Assembly (NCBI GenBank): GCA_900555835.1
Contig: USMK01000001.1
Coordinates: forward strand, 27,842-91,841
DNA length: 64,000 bases
Direction of reading: 5' to 3'
From: an uncultured Clostridium sp.
GTDB taxonomy: Bacteria > Bacillota > Clostridia > TANB77 > CAG-508
The position numbers were made by a program, and so were the translations under genes. Every line of letters begins with the position of its first letter. Position 1 is the stretch's first letter. This document shows, in pieces, positions 19,299 through 28,500 of the stretch. A model generated the notes under the pieces. The model saw nothing but the letters and a program-made list of their open reading frames with translations. It was not told the origin of the DNA and made no database searches.

Positions 19299-19327
19299 TT
19301 GACAAATAAGAACAATTGTTTTATAAT
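19299..19327 (+). promoter_or_regulatory. dinD promoter with a LexA-type SOS box
   Basis: TTGACA (19299-19304), 17-base spacer and TATAAT (19322-19327) form a consensus promoter. Inside the spacer lies GAACAATTGTTT (19310-19321), close to the Firmicutes LexA box core GAAC-N4-GTTC, so repression by LexA would block RNA polymerase. Confidence 0.75.
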
Positions 19328-19357
19328 AACCGTACCGAATGAAATGGAGTGATGTAA

Positions 19358-20183
19358 ATGAAAATTACAAATAAAGAAAATCAAACATTTGACGATATTA
19401 AACATATTGACGAAAATGGAAATGAATTTTGGTATGCAAGAGAATTACAAAAGGTATTAGAGTATAATAAATGGGAAAATTTTGAAAAAGTTATTTTAAA
19501 AGCTAAAATTGCTTGCGAAAATACTGGAATTAGTGTAGTTGAACATTTTCCTGACATCAGGAAGTTGTCGAAACGTGCTAATAATGCTGAAATCAAAATT
19601 AAAGATTACAAACTAACTCGCTATGCTTGCTATCTTATTGCTCAAAATGGAGATCCAAGAAAAGAAGTAATAGCACTTGCACAAACTTATTTTGCTGTAC
19701 AAACCAGAAAACAAGAAATAAGTGAAAAAGAATATAGCATGTTAACCGAAGATGAAAAAAGATTTTATCAAAGAAATTTAACAAAAAAAGGAAATTATTC
19801 ATTAAATCAAGTAGCAAAAAAAGCCGGTGTTAAAAATTTCGATAAATTTCATAATGCTGGTTATAAAGGATTATATAATGGAGAAACCGCAAATGATATT
19901 GCAAAAAGAAAAGGATTAAGATACAGAGAGGATATTTTAGATAATATGGGAACAGACGAATTGATTGCTAATCTATTTAGAATATCTCAAACAGAACAAA
20001 AACTAAAAAGAGATAATACCAAAACAGAAGGAGAAGCCTGCGAAACTCATAATAAAGTAGGCCAAATAGTCAGAAATGCAATCAAAGAAGCCGGCCGGAA
20101 CAATGCCAGAAGACTTGCCAACACCTGAAAAGAGTTTGAAAGAGATAGAGAAGGAAAATAAAAAGATGTTGAAAAGGCAATAG
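19358..20183 (+). CDS. dinD: DNA-damage-inducible protein D; CGG shift at 20096
   Basis: 274 residues after one +1 shift. The N-terminus is a BRO-N/KilA-like domain (DENGNEFWYARELQKVLEY), followed by SKRANNAEIKIKDYKLTRYA and QTYFAVQTRKQE, typical of DinD, which limits RecA filament function in E. coli. Codon 247 is CGG (20096-20098) in GGC CGG AAC; unshifted, the frame ends at 20128. Skipping the C gives GGTMPEDLPTPEKSLKEIEK, the conserved DinD end, with TAG at 20181-20183. A LexA-like box sits in its promoter. Confidence 0.9.
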
Positions 20184-20282
20184 GAATTATTCAATGATAA
20201 AATTTTATTAAAGTATTGTCGAAAAAGATAATTATGTGTATAATGAGGTTGGAGTTTTATCTTAATAAGGAGAAAATTATAT

Positions 20283-20546
20283 ATGGAAAATATTATCATT
20301 TGTATTTTTGGACTATTGATTTTTGGGGCACCTTTGGTAACTTTAATAATATTGGTAAGACATTTTATAAATAGAAAAAATATTAGGAATGCTAAGAGAA
20401 AAATTATAATGTTAGTTGGCCTTTTAATAGCAGAATTATTATTTATTGGAGTAAATATGGTCCCAACTATTCAGCCATTATATGGTGTAACACTAGATAT
20501 AGGAAAAAGTTTTGAAACAAAAGACCATCGAACGATTACTTTATAA
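20283..20546 (+). CDS. Small two-span membrane protein with YGV motif
   Basis: An 87-residue protein with two hydrophobic segments (residues 3-25 and 38-58) and a short outer tail containing QPLYGVTLDIGKSF. AGGAGA precedes the ATG. The YGV motif recurs in the next gene and in the one at 22085, which flank a radical SAM enzyme, so it may be a precursor or accessory of that system. No family recognised. Confidence 0.65.
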   Translation: MENIIICIFGLLIFGAPLVTLIILVRHFINRKNIRNAKRKIIMLVGLLIAELLFIGVNMVPTIQPLYGVTLDIGKSFETKDHRTITL

Positions 20547-20582
20547 AAAGAGAAGATTTGATTTTGTTTTAGGAGGAAAACA

Positions 20583-20885
20583 ATGAATAAAATAAAAAAA
20601 GTCATAACAGGAATTGGAATATTTTTATTTGGGCTAACATCAAAGGTTCTAGGCAAAGATTATGAGATAGGTAAATCTCAACTTATGTATGGAGTGCCAT
20701 CGGTAAGGATGAGCATTCTTCCTTCGGTATTAGAAAAAATTGAAAAATTATTAGTATGTATATTTTTTATTATTGGATTGCTCGTAATATTTAATAAGAA
20801 AATAGAAAAAAGAATGAAGATAATAATAGTTTCAGTATTACTTATCTTAATTATAATTATGAATATTATAATTTTTAACCATTAG
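20583..20885 (+). CDS. Small membrane protein with YGVP motif, paralogue of the gene at 22085
   Basis: A 100-residue protein. An N-terminal hydrophobic segment ending FGLTSKVLGKD is followed by a loop with QLMYGVPSVRMSILPS, then two membrane spans (IFFIIGLLVIFNKK and a C-terminal one). It aligns along its length with the protein at 22085, sharing the KVLGKD, YGVP and VIFNKKI blocks. An AGGAGG site precedes it. Probable substrate or partner of the adjacent radical SAM enzyme (inference). Confidence 0.75.
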   Translation: MNKIKKVITGIGIFLFGLTSKVLGKDYEIGKSQLMYGVPSVRMSILPSVLEKIEKLLVCIFFIIGLLVIFNKKIEKRMKIIIVSVLLILIIIMNIIIFNH

Positions 20886-20961
20886 AATTAAAATATATAA
20901 ATTTTATAAAAATATTATTAAAGAAATTATGTCTATAATGAACTAAAAAAAGGAGAGAGAC

Positions 20962-22062
20962 ATGCTAAAAGAAATTGTAAAATTGGGAGAATTAACAATT
21001 GCTAAGAATTTAAGAGATGAACAATTAGAAAAACATGATTTGATTGATTTGTTTTGGGAGTGTACATTAACTTGTAATGCACATTGTAAACATTGTGGAA
21101 GTAGTGCTGAAAAACAAAAATATGCAGGAGAATTATCAACAGAGGAAATAAAAGAGGCATTTAAGCAAATTGCAAATGATATGGATGCAACCAAAATACT
21201 AATAAATGTAACAGGAGGAGAGCCATTAGTTAGAAAAGATTTGTATGAGGTAATGGAATATGCAACAAATGAACTTGGATTTCACTGGGGAATGACAACA
21301 AATGGAATTTTATTGACAGAAGAAAATATAGAAAAACTAAGAAAAGCTAATATGGAAACTATATCTATAAGCATTGACGGTCTTCAAAAAACTCACGACG
21401 AATTTAGAGGAGTACCAGGTTCTTATGAGAAGATAATAGAAAATATTAAGAATTTAAAAAAAGCTAATTATGTAAGACATATACAAGTAACAACAGTAGT
21501 AAATAAAACAAATATACAAGAATTAGAAGAATTGTATAATATAATGCTAGGACTAGAACTTGATTCATGGAGATTAGCATCAATGGATCCAATAGGAAGG
21601 GCAAAAGAGAATGAAGAATTGCTATTAAATGGAAAAGAATTAAAACAATTATTAGATTTTATAATGACCAAAAATAAAGAAAAGAAATTAAGTGTAAGAT
21701 ATGGTTGCCCAGGATTTTTAGGACTAAAATACGAAAAAGATACAAGAGGATACTATTTTAATTGTCGAACAGGAATAAATGTAGCAAGTATTTTATATAA
21801 TGGAGATTTATTTGTATGTCCTAATGTTCCAAGAATTAAAAGACTAATACAAGGAAATATCAGAAATGATAATTTTAAAGAAGTATGGGATAAAAAATAT
21901 AAAGAATTTAGAACAAAGGATAGAACAAAATGCCAAGAATGTGAAGAATGCCAATGGTGGGAATACTGCCTAGGAGGAGCGATGCATACATGGGATTTTG
22001 AAGAAAATTTACAAAATAAATGTCCATATAATATGATATATGAAAAACCATGTTTAAATTAA
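20962..22062 (+). CDS. Radical SAM/SPASM protein, TIGR04133-like
   Basis: 366 residues. The radical SAM motif CTLTCNAHCKHC (residues 31-42, CxxxCxxC within NAHCKHC) is followed by NVTGGEPLVRKDLYEVM and GMTTNGILL. The C-terminal SPASM region has CRTGINVASILYNGDLFVCPN and CQECEECQWWEYC for auxiliary Fe-S clusters. Overall layout (LFWECTLTCN, WRLASMDPIGRA, YGCPGFLG) resembles the TIGR04133 family, whose neighbours often encode small proteins with YGxP motifs. Here two such paralogues flank it. It probably modifies a peptide; the product is unknown. Confidence 0.88.
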   Translation: MLKEIVKLGELTIAKNLRDEQLEKHDLIDLFWECTLTCNAHCKHCGSSAEKQKYAGELSTEEIKEAFKQIANDMDATKILINVTGGEPLVRKDLYEVMEYATNELGFHWGMTTNGILLTEENIEKLRKANMETISISIDGLQKTHDEFRGVPGSYEKIIENIKNLKKANYVRHIQVTTVVNKTNIQELEELYNIMLGLELDSWRLASMDPIGRAKENEELLLNGKELKQLLDFIMTKNKEKKLSVRYGCPGFLGLKYEKDTRGYYFNCRTGINVASILYNGDLFVCPNVPRIKRLIQGNIRNDNFKEVWDKKYKEFRTKDRTKCQECEECQWWEYCLGGAMHTWDFEENLQNKCPYNMIYEKPCLN

Positions 22063-22084
22063 GAAAGATATTAGGAGAAGAAAA

Positions 22085-22390
22085 ATGAGGAAAATAAAAA
22101 AAGTTATAATAGGAGTTGGAATAATTTTATTTGAATTAACATCAAAGGTTTTAGGAAAAGATGACGTGTTGGGCACATTTCAAGCGGAATATGGTGTGCC
22201 ACCAGTAACAGGAGGTATTCCTGCTTCGATATTAGGCGTAGTCGAAATAATATTATCGTGTATATTTTTTATTGTTGGACTGGTTGTAATATTTAATAAA
22301 AAGATAGCCACAAAAGTAAAAATTGTAATAGTATCAATAATGCTAATACTAATTTTAATTGCTATAATTGCTATAATGTTGGAAATATAG
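22085..22390 (+). CDS. Small membrane protein with YGVP motif, paralogue of the gene at 20583
   Basis: A 101-residue protein: N-terminal hydrophobic segment ending LTSKVLGKD, loop with AEYGVPPVTGGIPASILG, then two membrane spans. It begins 22 bases after the radical SAM gene with AGGAGA. Relative to its paralogue the loop differs most around the YGVP motif while the spans are conserved, as expected for a modified region presented outside the membrane. Confidence 0.75.
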   Translation: MRKIKKVIIGVGIILFELTSKVLGKDDVLGTFQAEYGVPPVTGGIPASILGVVEIILSCIFFIVGLVVIFNKKIATKVKIVIVSIMLILILIAIIAIMLEI

Positions 22391-22392
22391 AA

Positions 22393-22421
22393 TTGCAAAA
22401 TTTTGTAAATTGTGGTATAAT
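22393..22421 (+). promoter_or_regulatory. Promoter for the 22499/22609 unit
   Basis: TTGCAA (22393-22398), 17-base spacer and TATAAT (22416-22421). The leader has the palindrome CGGCATTGCCG (22433-22443). Confidence 0.65.
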
Positions 22422-22498
22422 TAATACATAATCGGCATTGCCGAAGGTTAAGAATTACACAAGGCATATGATTTAAGGCAGAAGGAGGATGTGTATTT

Positions 22499-22582
22499 GT
22501 GTGGGAAAATGTTGCTGCAATTGTAGTGTTTACCATTATGTTCATGATTAGTATAGCCATTTGGGCTAATCATGAAGACTGA
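22499..22582 (+). CDS. Possible 27-residue membrane peptide
   Basis: GTG start preceded by AAGGAGGATGTG. The peptide is one hydrophobic span (VAAIVVFTIMFMISIAIWA) with a polar end (NHED). It lies between a good promoter and the gene at 22609. It could be a small membrane protein or a leader peptide; the start and the expression are uncertain. Confidence 0.4.
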   Translation: MWENVAAIVVFTIMFMISIAIWANHED

Positions 22583-22608
22583 CTTTTTGTTGTGGAGGCG
22601 CAAAAGAT

Positions 22609-22938
22609 ATGCAAGTTAAAAAATTACAACAAATTATAAGAGACGTAAATTGGTTGCTCCCCAAAGAGGTTCGTGTTCAAAAAGCAAGAATAGTCAAGGA
22701 AAAACTAGAGGTGATCGGCTGGTTCGAAGACCAGAAATTACTTTTGGAATTTGAAGGGTTCGGAAAAGTCCGAATTCATAAAGGGAAAAAAGGATACGTA
22801 GAATATGATGGAGCAGCAAAGATATTAGCTAGAACAGACGTCCTTGAAATTATGCGCGCTCTTGCAGGGCAATGTAAAACCTATAAGGGAGTATGGCACT
22901 GGCACGGTGAAATATTCTTGCAAAGTGTCCCATTGTAA
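22609..22938 (+). CDS. Small basic protein of unknown function, atypical codon use
   Basis: A 109-residue soluble, basic protein with Trp-rich ends (DVNWLLPKEVRVQKAR, KGVWHWHGEIF). It uses CGT, CGA and CGC for arginine and many G/C-ending codons, unlike its neighbours, which suggests acquisition by transfer. GTGGAGG site at 22590-22596. In size, promoter style and codon use it recalls the genes at 41163 and 42427, but the sequences do not align clearly. CGG occurs only out of frame. Confidence 0.7.
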   Translation: MQVKKLQQIIRDVNWLLPKEVRVQKARIVKEKLEVIGWFEDQKLLLEFEGFGKVRIHKGKKGYVEYDGAAKILARTDVLEIMRALAGQCKTYKGVWHWHGEIFLQSVPL

Positions 22939-22942
22939 ACAA

Positions 22943-22982
22943 AAAAAATAGAACTTTTTCATATGAGAAGGTTCTATTTTTT
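22943..22982 (+). terminator. Rho-independent terminator
   Basis: AAATAGAAC pairs with GTTCTATTT around a loop containing CATATG, followed by T residues. Confidence 0.85.
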
Positions 22983-23163
22983 GTTGCTTTGAATATTTAT
23001 AAAAAATATATAAAAAATTTTAAAAATTTTCTAAAAATCTGTTTACTTTTGTAGTTTTATCTTATAAAATAGAGTATAACAAAATATTAAATAGAAATGT
23101 GCTAAATTTGTTAGTTTAGCATATTATATTGAAAAAGTAACGAAAGATGTGAAAGGGGAAAAA

Positions 23164-24456
23164 ATGAAGATTTTAATGTTAACTTGGGAATATCCACCAA
23201 GAATAGTTGGGGGAATTGCAAGAGTCGTAAATGATTTGTCTAAAAGATTGATTAAGGATGGGCATGATGTAACTGTTATTACTTACAGAGAAGGAAATGC
23301 TCCGTATTATGAAAATGACAAAGGCGTAAAAGTTTATAGAGTTGATAATTACAACATAAATCCAAATAATTTTATTGACTGGATTATGCAAATGAATTTC
23401 AATTTTATTGCAAAAGCAAATGAAATTATTGCAAAAGAAGGCGAATTTGATGTAATACATGCTCACGACTGGCTAGTTGCATATGCGGCTAAAACATTAA
23501 AAAATTCATATAATACACCAATTGTAGCTACAATTCATGCAACAGAAGCTGGTAGAAATAGTGGAATTCATGATGAAACACAAAGATATATAAATGATAC
23601 AGAATGGCTTTTAACATATGAAGCTTCTGAGGTAATTGTAAATAGTAATTATATGAAAAATGAGCTACAAAGATTATTTGGACTTCCATTTGAAAAAATT
23701 AATGTTGTGCCAAATGGTGTAAATTTAACAAACTTTAATGGAGTTGAAAAAGATTATAATTTTAGAAGACAATATGCTGCTGATAATGAAAAAATAGTGC
23801 TATATGTTGGAAGATTAGTATATGAAAAAGGTGTTCAACATTTAATTGCAGCAATGCCTAAAATACTTGCAAATTACAATGATAGCAAATTAGTTATTGC
23901 TGGAAGAGGCGGTATGATTGATGAATTAAGACAAGAAGTTCATAATCTAGGAATTGATAACAAAGTTTACTTTGCAGGATATATGGATTCAAAACAAGTC
24001 GCAAAAATGTACAAATGTGCTGATGTAGCTGTGTTTCCAAGCACATACGAACCATTTGGAATAGTTGCACTAGAAGCAATGCTTGCAGGAATTCCAACAG
24101 TAGTATCTGATATTGGGGGATTAAATGAAATAATTCAGCATTGTGAAAATGGAATGAAAACATATGCTGGAAATGCAAATTCAATTGCAGATTCAGTTTT
24201 ACAACTGTTATATAATCCAGAACTTTGCGATAATGTAACTAAAAAAGCAAAAGCAAAAGTAAAAAATGAGTACAATTGGACAAAAATTGCACAAGATACA
24301 TATTTTACATATCAAAAAGCAATTTGCGAAACAGTAGCTGAAAGACAAGCAAGACAAATTGCACAAGAAAAAGCAAAGAAAACTAAAAAAGCTAAAAATA
24401 CAGAAAATGAAATTACAAGCTTGCTAACCTTCAAGAAAAGGCAGGCATACGCTTAG
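23164..24456 (+). CDS. Glycogen synthase-type glycosyltransferase
   Basis: 430 residues, GT-B fold. The N-terminus has TWEYPPRIVGGIARVVNDLSK and the C-terminal domain YVGRLVYEKGVQHLI, EPFGIVALEAMLAG (the E-x7-E motif) and SDIGGLNEII. The ATG at 23164 follows AAAGGGG; a GTG at 23149 is in frame but has no site. It ends in a Lys-rich tail. With the GH57 and DUF4912 genes on the other strand it makes up a glucan storage locus, now separated by the 19.3-22.9 kb insert. Confidence 0.85.
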   Translation: MKILMLTWEYPPRIVGGIARVVNDLSKRLIKDGHDVTVITYREGNAPYYENDKGVKVYRVDNYNINPNNFIDWIMQMNFNFIAKANEIIAKEGEFDVIHAHDWLVAYAAKTLKNSYNTPIVATIHATEAGRNSGIHDETQRYINDTEWLLTYEASEVIVNSNYMKNELQRLFGLPFEKINVVPNGVNLTNFNGVEKDYNFRRQYAADNEKIVLYVGRLVYEKGVQHLIAAMPKILANYNDSKLVIAGRGGMIDELRQEVHNLGIDNKVYFAGYMDSKQVAKMYKCADVAVFPSTYEPFGIVALEAMLAGIPTVVSDIGGLNEIIQHCENGMKTYAGNANSIADSVLQLLYNPELCDNVTKKAKAKVKNEYNWTKIAQDTYFTYQKAICETVAERQARQIAQEKAKKTKKAKNTENEITSLLTFKKRQAYA

Positions 24457-24470
24457 AGTAGGAGGTAAAT

Positions 24471-24806
24471 ATGACAGTATATGATACAACACATGAACTT
24501 GCAAGACAACTAAAAAATAGTAGAGAATATATAGAATACAAAGAGGTTAAAGATATTGTTTATGCAGATCCTGATTTAAAGAAAAAAGTAGAGGATTTTG
24601 ATAAACTTAGATATGAAGTTCAAATGCTAACTTTACAAGGAGAAAAGCAAGACGAAGAAAAAATGGCAAAATTACAGGAATTGTATACAATACTTTTACA
24701 AAACAAAGATGTAAAAAAATTCTTTGATACACAAGTAAGATTTAATGTAATGCTTGCAGATGTAAATAAAATTATTGGAGAAGCCGTAAAAGATGTATTG
24801 CAATAA
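24471..24806 (+). CDS. YlbF/YmcA family regulator
   Basis: A 111-residue all-helical protein, 14 bases behind the glycosyltransferase, with the family layout: TTHELARQLKNSREYIEYKE at the N-terminus and KFFDTQVRFNVMLADVNKII near the end. In Bacillus such proteins form the Y-complex with RNase Y and affect competence, biofilm and sporulation. AGGAGG site. Confidence 0.85.
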   Translation: MTVYDTTHELARQLKNSREYIEYKEVKDIVYADPDLKKKVEDFDKLRYEVQMLTLQGEKQDEEKMAKLQELYTILLQNKDVKKFFDTQVRFNVMLADVNKIIGEAVKDVLQ

Positions 24807-24852
24807 CAATACATCTTTTACTTACGTTTTAGATAAAAAGGAAGTATAAAAA

Positions 24853-25551
24853 ATGAGCCTAGTTATTGTTATTATATTGATATTTATTATATTAGTAGGA
24901 TTAAAAATAATTTTAAACATTGATATTCTCACACTAAAAGAATTTACAAAAAATGAGAAACTAAATAAAATAACAGATGCATTTCCAGAAAATTTAGAAA
25001 TTTGTAAAAAGATTTGCAAAATGATAGGAAATGAAAAAGTAAAAATTGAAGAAGACAAACAAAGTCAAACTAGCTTGTACTTAATTGTAAGTAATAAAAT
25101 AAGTATTGCCAATTTAAAAGGAAATTTCACAAGAATACAAACAATTGCACATGAATGCATTCATTCAATGCAAGATAAAAGAATTTTGTGGGCAAATTTT
25201 ATTTTCTCAAATATATATTTAATATATTTTGTTGTAGCTACTTTACTTACAGTATTTGGCATATTTAAAGATGCCATGCTACAAGTAACAATATTATCAC
25301 TAATGGCTTTTGTGTATTATTTTATAAGAAGTTATTTGGAAACAGATGCAATAATAAAAGCTAGATATTTGGCAAGAGAGTATATGAAATACGAAAAAAT
25401 TTTAAAACCAGAAGAAATGCAAGAAATTTTAGGAAACTATGATATACTAAATAAAATTGGAGTTAAAGCTGTAAATTTTAAATTGATATTTTCAGCACTA
25501 TTAAAGGTTTTAATATATGCTATAATTGCATACATAATTACAGTTATATAA
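24853..25551 (+). CDS. Putative membrane metallopeptidase (HExxH)
   Basis: 232 residues with an N-terminal span, a central HECIH motif (TIAHECIHSMQDKR, HExxH zinc-binding form), then two or three spans with RARYLAREYMKYE-like helices. It recalls YugP-type membrane zinc peptidases but is divergent, so the family is tentative. Located just upstream of polC with 20 bases between. Confidence 0.6.
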   Translation: MSLVIVIILIFIILVGLKIILNIDILTLKEFTKNEKLNKITDAFPENLEICKKICKMIGNEKVKIEEDKQSQTSLYLIVSNKISIANLKGNFTRIQTIAHECIHSMQDKRILWANFIFSNIYLIYFVVATLLTVFGIFKDAMLQVTILSLMAFVYYFIRSYLETDAIIKARYLAREYMKYEKILKPEEMQEILGNYDILNKIGVKAVNFKLIFSALLKVLIYAIIAYIITVI

Positions 25552-25571
25552 TAAACTTAGGGGGCAATATA

Positions 25572-28500
25572 ATGGGGGAAGCAGTACAAACTAAAACAGT
25601 AAAAACTGTTTTTAAAGATTATACAATAAATAATACCATGGCCAATTGTGAGATTGGTGAAGTGAATTTATATAAAAAAACCAGCAAATTAGCCATTAAC
25701 TTACAGGCTGATAATAAAATAGAGCCAAAAGATTTATATGAATTTGAAACATATTTATCAAAAAGATTTCAAATTGGAGATGTAGATACAACTATAACAC
25801 ATAAAAAAGAAGAAGATATTTCAGATATAGGATATAACTGGAAAAACTTGACCTGCTATGTGTTTAAAAAACATCCATCTGCTATTGGGATTTTGAAAAA
25901 CAGTACAATAGAATTAGATGGGAATGTGGCCAATGTTACACTAAATGTAAAAGGTGCAGATTTCATAAAATCTAGGGGAATTGATGATGATCTTTTAAAA
26001 GTAATTGATAATGTTTATGGAAAAAAAATAAAAATAAATTACAATGAAGAAAAAAGCCAAAATGAATATGAAATGGAATTAAAACGAGAACTTGAAATGC
26101 AAGAAGAAGCAATGAAGGTAATTCAAGAAATGGAAATGAACAAAAGTAAGCACAAAGAAGAAGAACCACCATTGCCACCACCTCCACCAGATATAATGGA
26201 CGAAGGGATTCCAGGAGAAGAAGACTACTTAGCCGAGTTAGATGAAATGCAAGAACAAAATATTATTTTAGGAAAAGAATCAAAAGCAAAAGAAAAGAAA
26301 GTAAAAATCAAAGATATTACAGCAGATAATACCAGAATTACATTAGAAGGTAGAGTGGCAACTGCTGAGTGTAGAGAAACAAAAACAGGAAAAGGAATGA
26401 TTATTTTTGATTTATTTGATGGAAGCGGAATAATCACTTGCAAATCATTTGCAAAAGATGCAACAGAAGGACAAGAAGTTGTTGATAAAATAAAAAAAGC
26501 AGATGCGATAAAAACTATAGGAAAAGCTGGATTAGACACTTTTGCAGGAGATGTAACTGTAATTTCTAATACAATAATAGAAATATCAGGAGAGAATTTG
26601 CCTAAATTACCAACAGAAGACGAAAATACACCACTTATATTAGGTATGACACCAGTTATAAAAGAACAAATTGTAAAAATTCAAGATTTAAGCGCAGAAT
26701 CTGGAATGGTTGCACTTCAAGGTGAAGTAATAAGAATTGAAGATAGAGAATTAAAATCTGGAAAAGTTCTTCTTAGCATAGATGTATATGATGGTACAAG
26801 CACATTAACTTGTAAAGCATTTGTAAATGGAGATAATGCTAAAAAGGTAATGGGAAGATTAAAAAATGCAAAAGGAATAAAATTATCTGGAAAAGCTGGA
26901 ATAGATACATTTTCAAAAGAATTGTCTGTTATGGCAAATACTATTATAGAAACAGAAGGAATAAAAAAAGAAACAAGAATGGATAATGCCGAGGTAAAAA
27001 GAGTTGAACTTCATATGCATACTCAAATGAGTCAAATGGACGCTATGACATCTGCAACAGATCTTATAAAAAGAGCCATGAAATGGGGAATGAAATCAAT
27101 TGCAATAACAGACCACGGAGTTGTACAAGCCTTTCCAGAGGCAAACCACGCAGTAGAAAAATCAGATATGAAAATTATATATGGTGTTGAAGCATATCTA
27201 GTGCCAGATAAAAGTTCTAATGTATATAATGGTAAAAACCAAGACATAGATACAGAATATGTTGTACTAGATATAGAAACCACAGGACTATCTTTCCAAA
27301 CAGAGGCTATAACAGAGCTTGGAGCTGTAAAATATAAAAATGGAGAAATTGTAGAAGAATTTGAAAGCTTTGTAAATCCTGAAAAGCCAATTCCAGAAAA
27401 GATAGTTGAAATAACACACATAACAGACGAGATGGTAAAAGATGCAGGAACAATAGCAGAAGTGCTTCCAAAATTTTTGGATTTCTTAGGAGATGCTGTA
27501 TTAGTTGCACATAATGCAAATTTTGATATTGGTTTTATAAGACATTATGCAGAAAAACTGGGATATAAGTTAGACAATACATATATTGATACATTAAGCC
27601 TATCAAAACAAGTATTTCCAGACTTCAAAAAATATAAATTAGGTTTAATTGCAGAAAAATTAGGCATAAAAGTAGATGTAGCACATAGAGCATTAGATGA
27701 TGTTATTACACTTGTTAAGGTTTTTGCGGTTATTCTAGAAAAGCTAAAAGAACAAGGAGTAAAAACCGTAACAGATATTGATATAAAAGGAAATGAGAAC
27801 ATTGATTACAAAAAGCTAAAAAGTTACCATGCAATAATATTAACTAAAAATTTAGTTGGACTTAGAAATTTATATGAATTGGTATCAGAAGCTCATTTAA
27901 ATTATTTTTACAAAAAACCTAGAATACCAAAAAGTTTGTTAAAAAAACATAGAGAAGGCCTAATAGTTGGTAGTGCTTGTGAAGCAGGAGAATTATATAG
28001 AGCAATAGTAGCTCGGACAATCAGAAGAAGAAATAGAAGAAATAGCAGATTTTTATGACTATTTAGAAATTCAACCAATAGGCAATAATGAATTTATGAT
28101 AAGAAATGGAACTGTTCCAGACAAAGAAGCTTTAAGAGAAATAAACAGAAAAATTATAAAACTAGGCGAAAAACTAAACAAATTAGTTGTAGCAACTTGT
28201 GATGTGCATTTTATGGATCCACAAGACGAAATATATAGAAGAATCTTAATGGCAGGACAAGGCTATGATGATGCGGACGAACAAGCTCCACTTTATTTAA
28301 GAACAACAGAGGAAATGCTAAAAGAATTTGACTATTTAGGCGAAGAAAAAGCATATGAGGTAGTTGTAACAAACACAAATAAAATATCTGATATGTGCGA
28401 AAAAATATCTCCTATAAATCCAGATAAATGCCCACCACACATTGATGGATGCGAAAAAGAAATAGAAGATATTGCAAGAAACAAGGCAAAGGAATTGTAT

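Noticed and set aside
22715..22735. tRNA T-arm-like hairpin CTGGTTCGAAGACCAG
   Set aside because: It lies inside the coding region at 22609 and no cloverleaf surrounds it.
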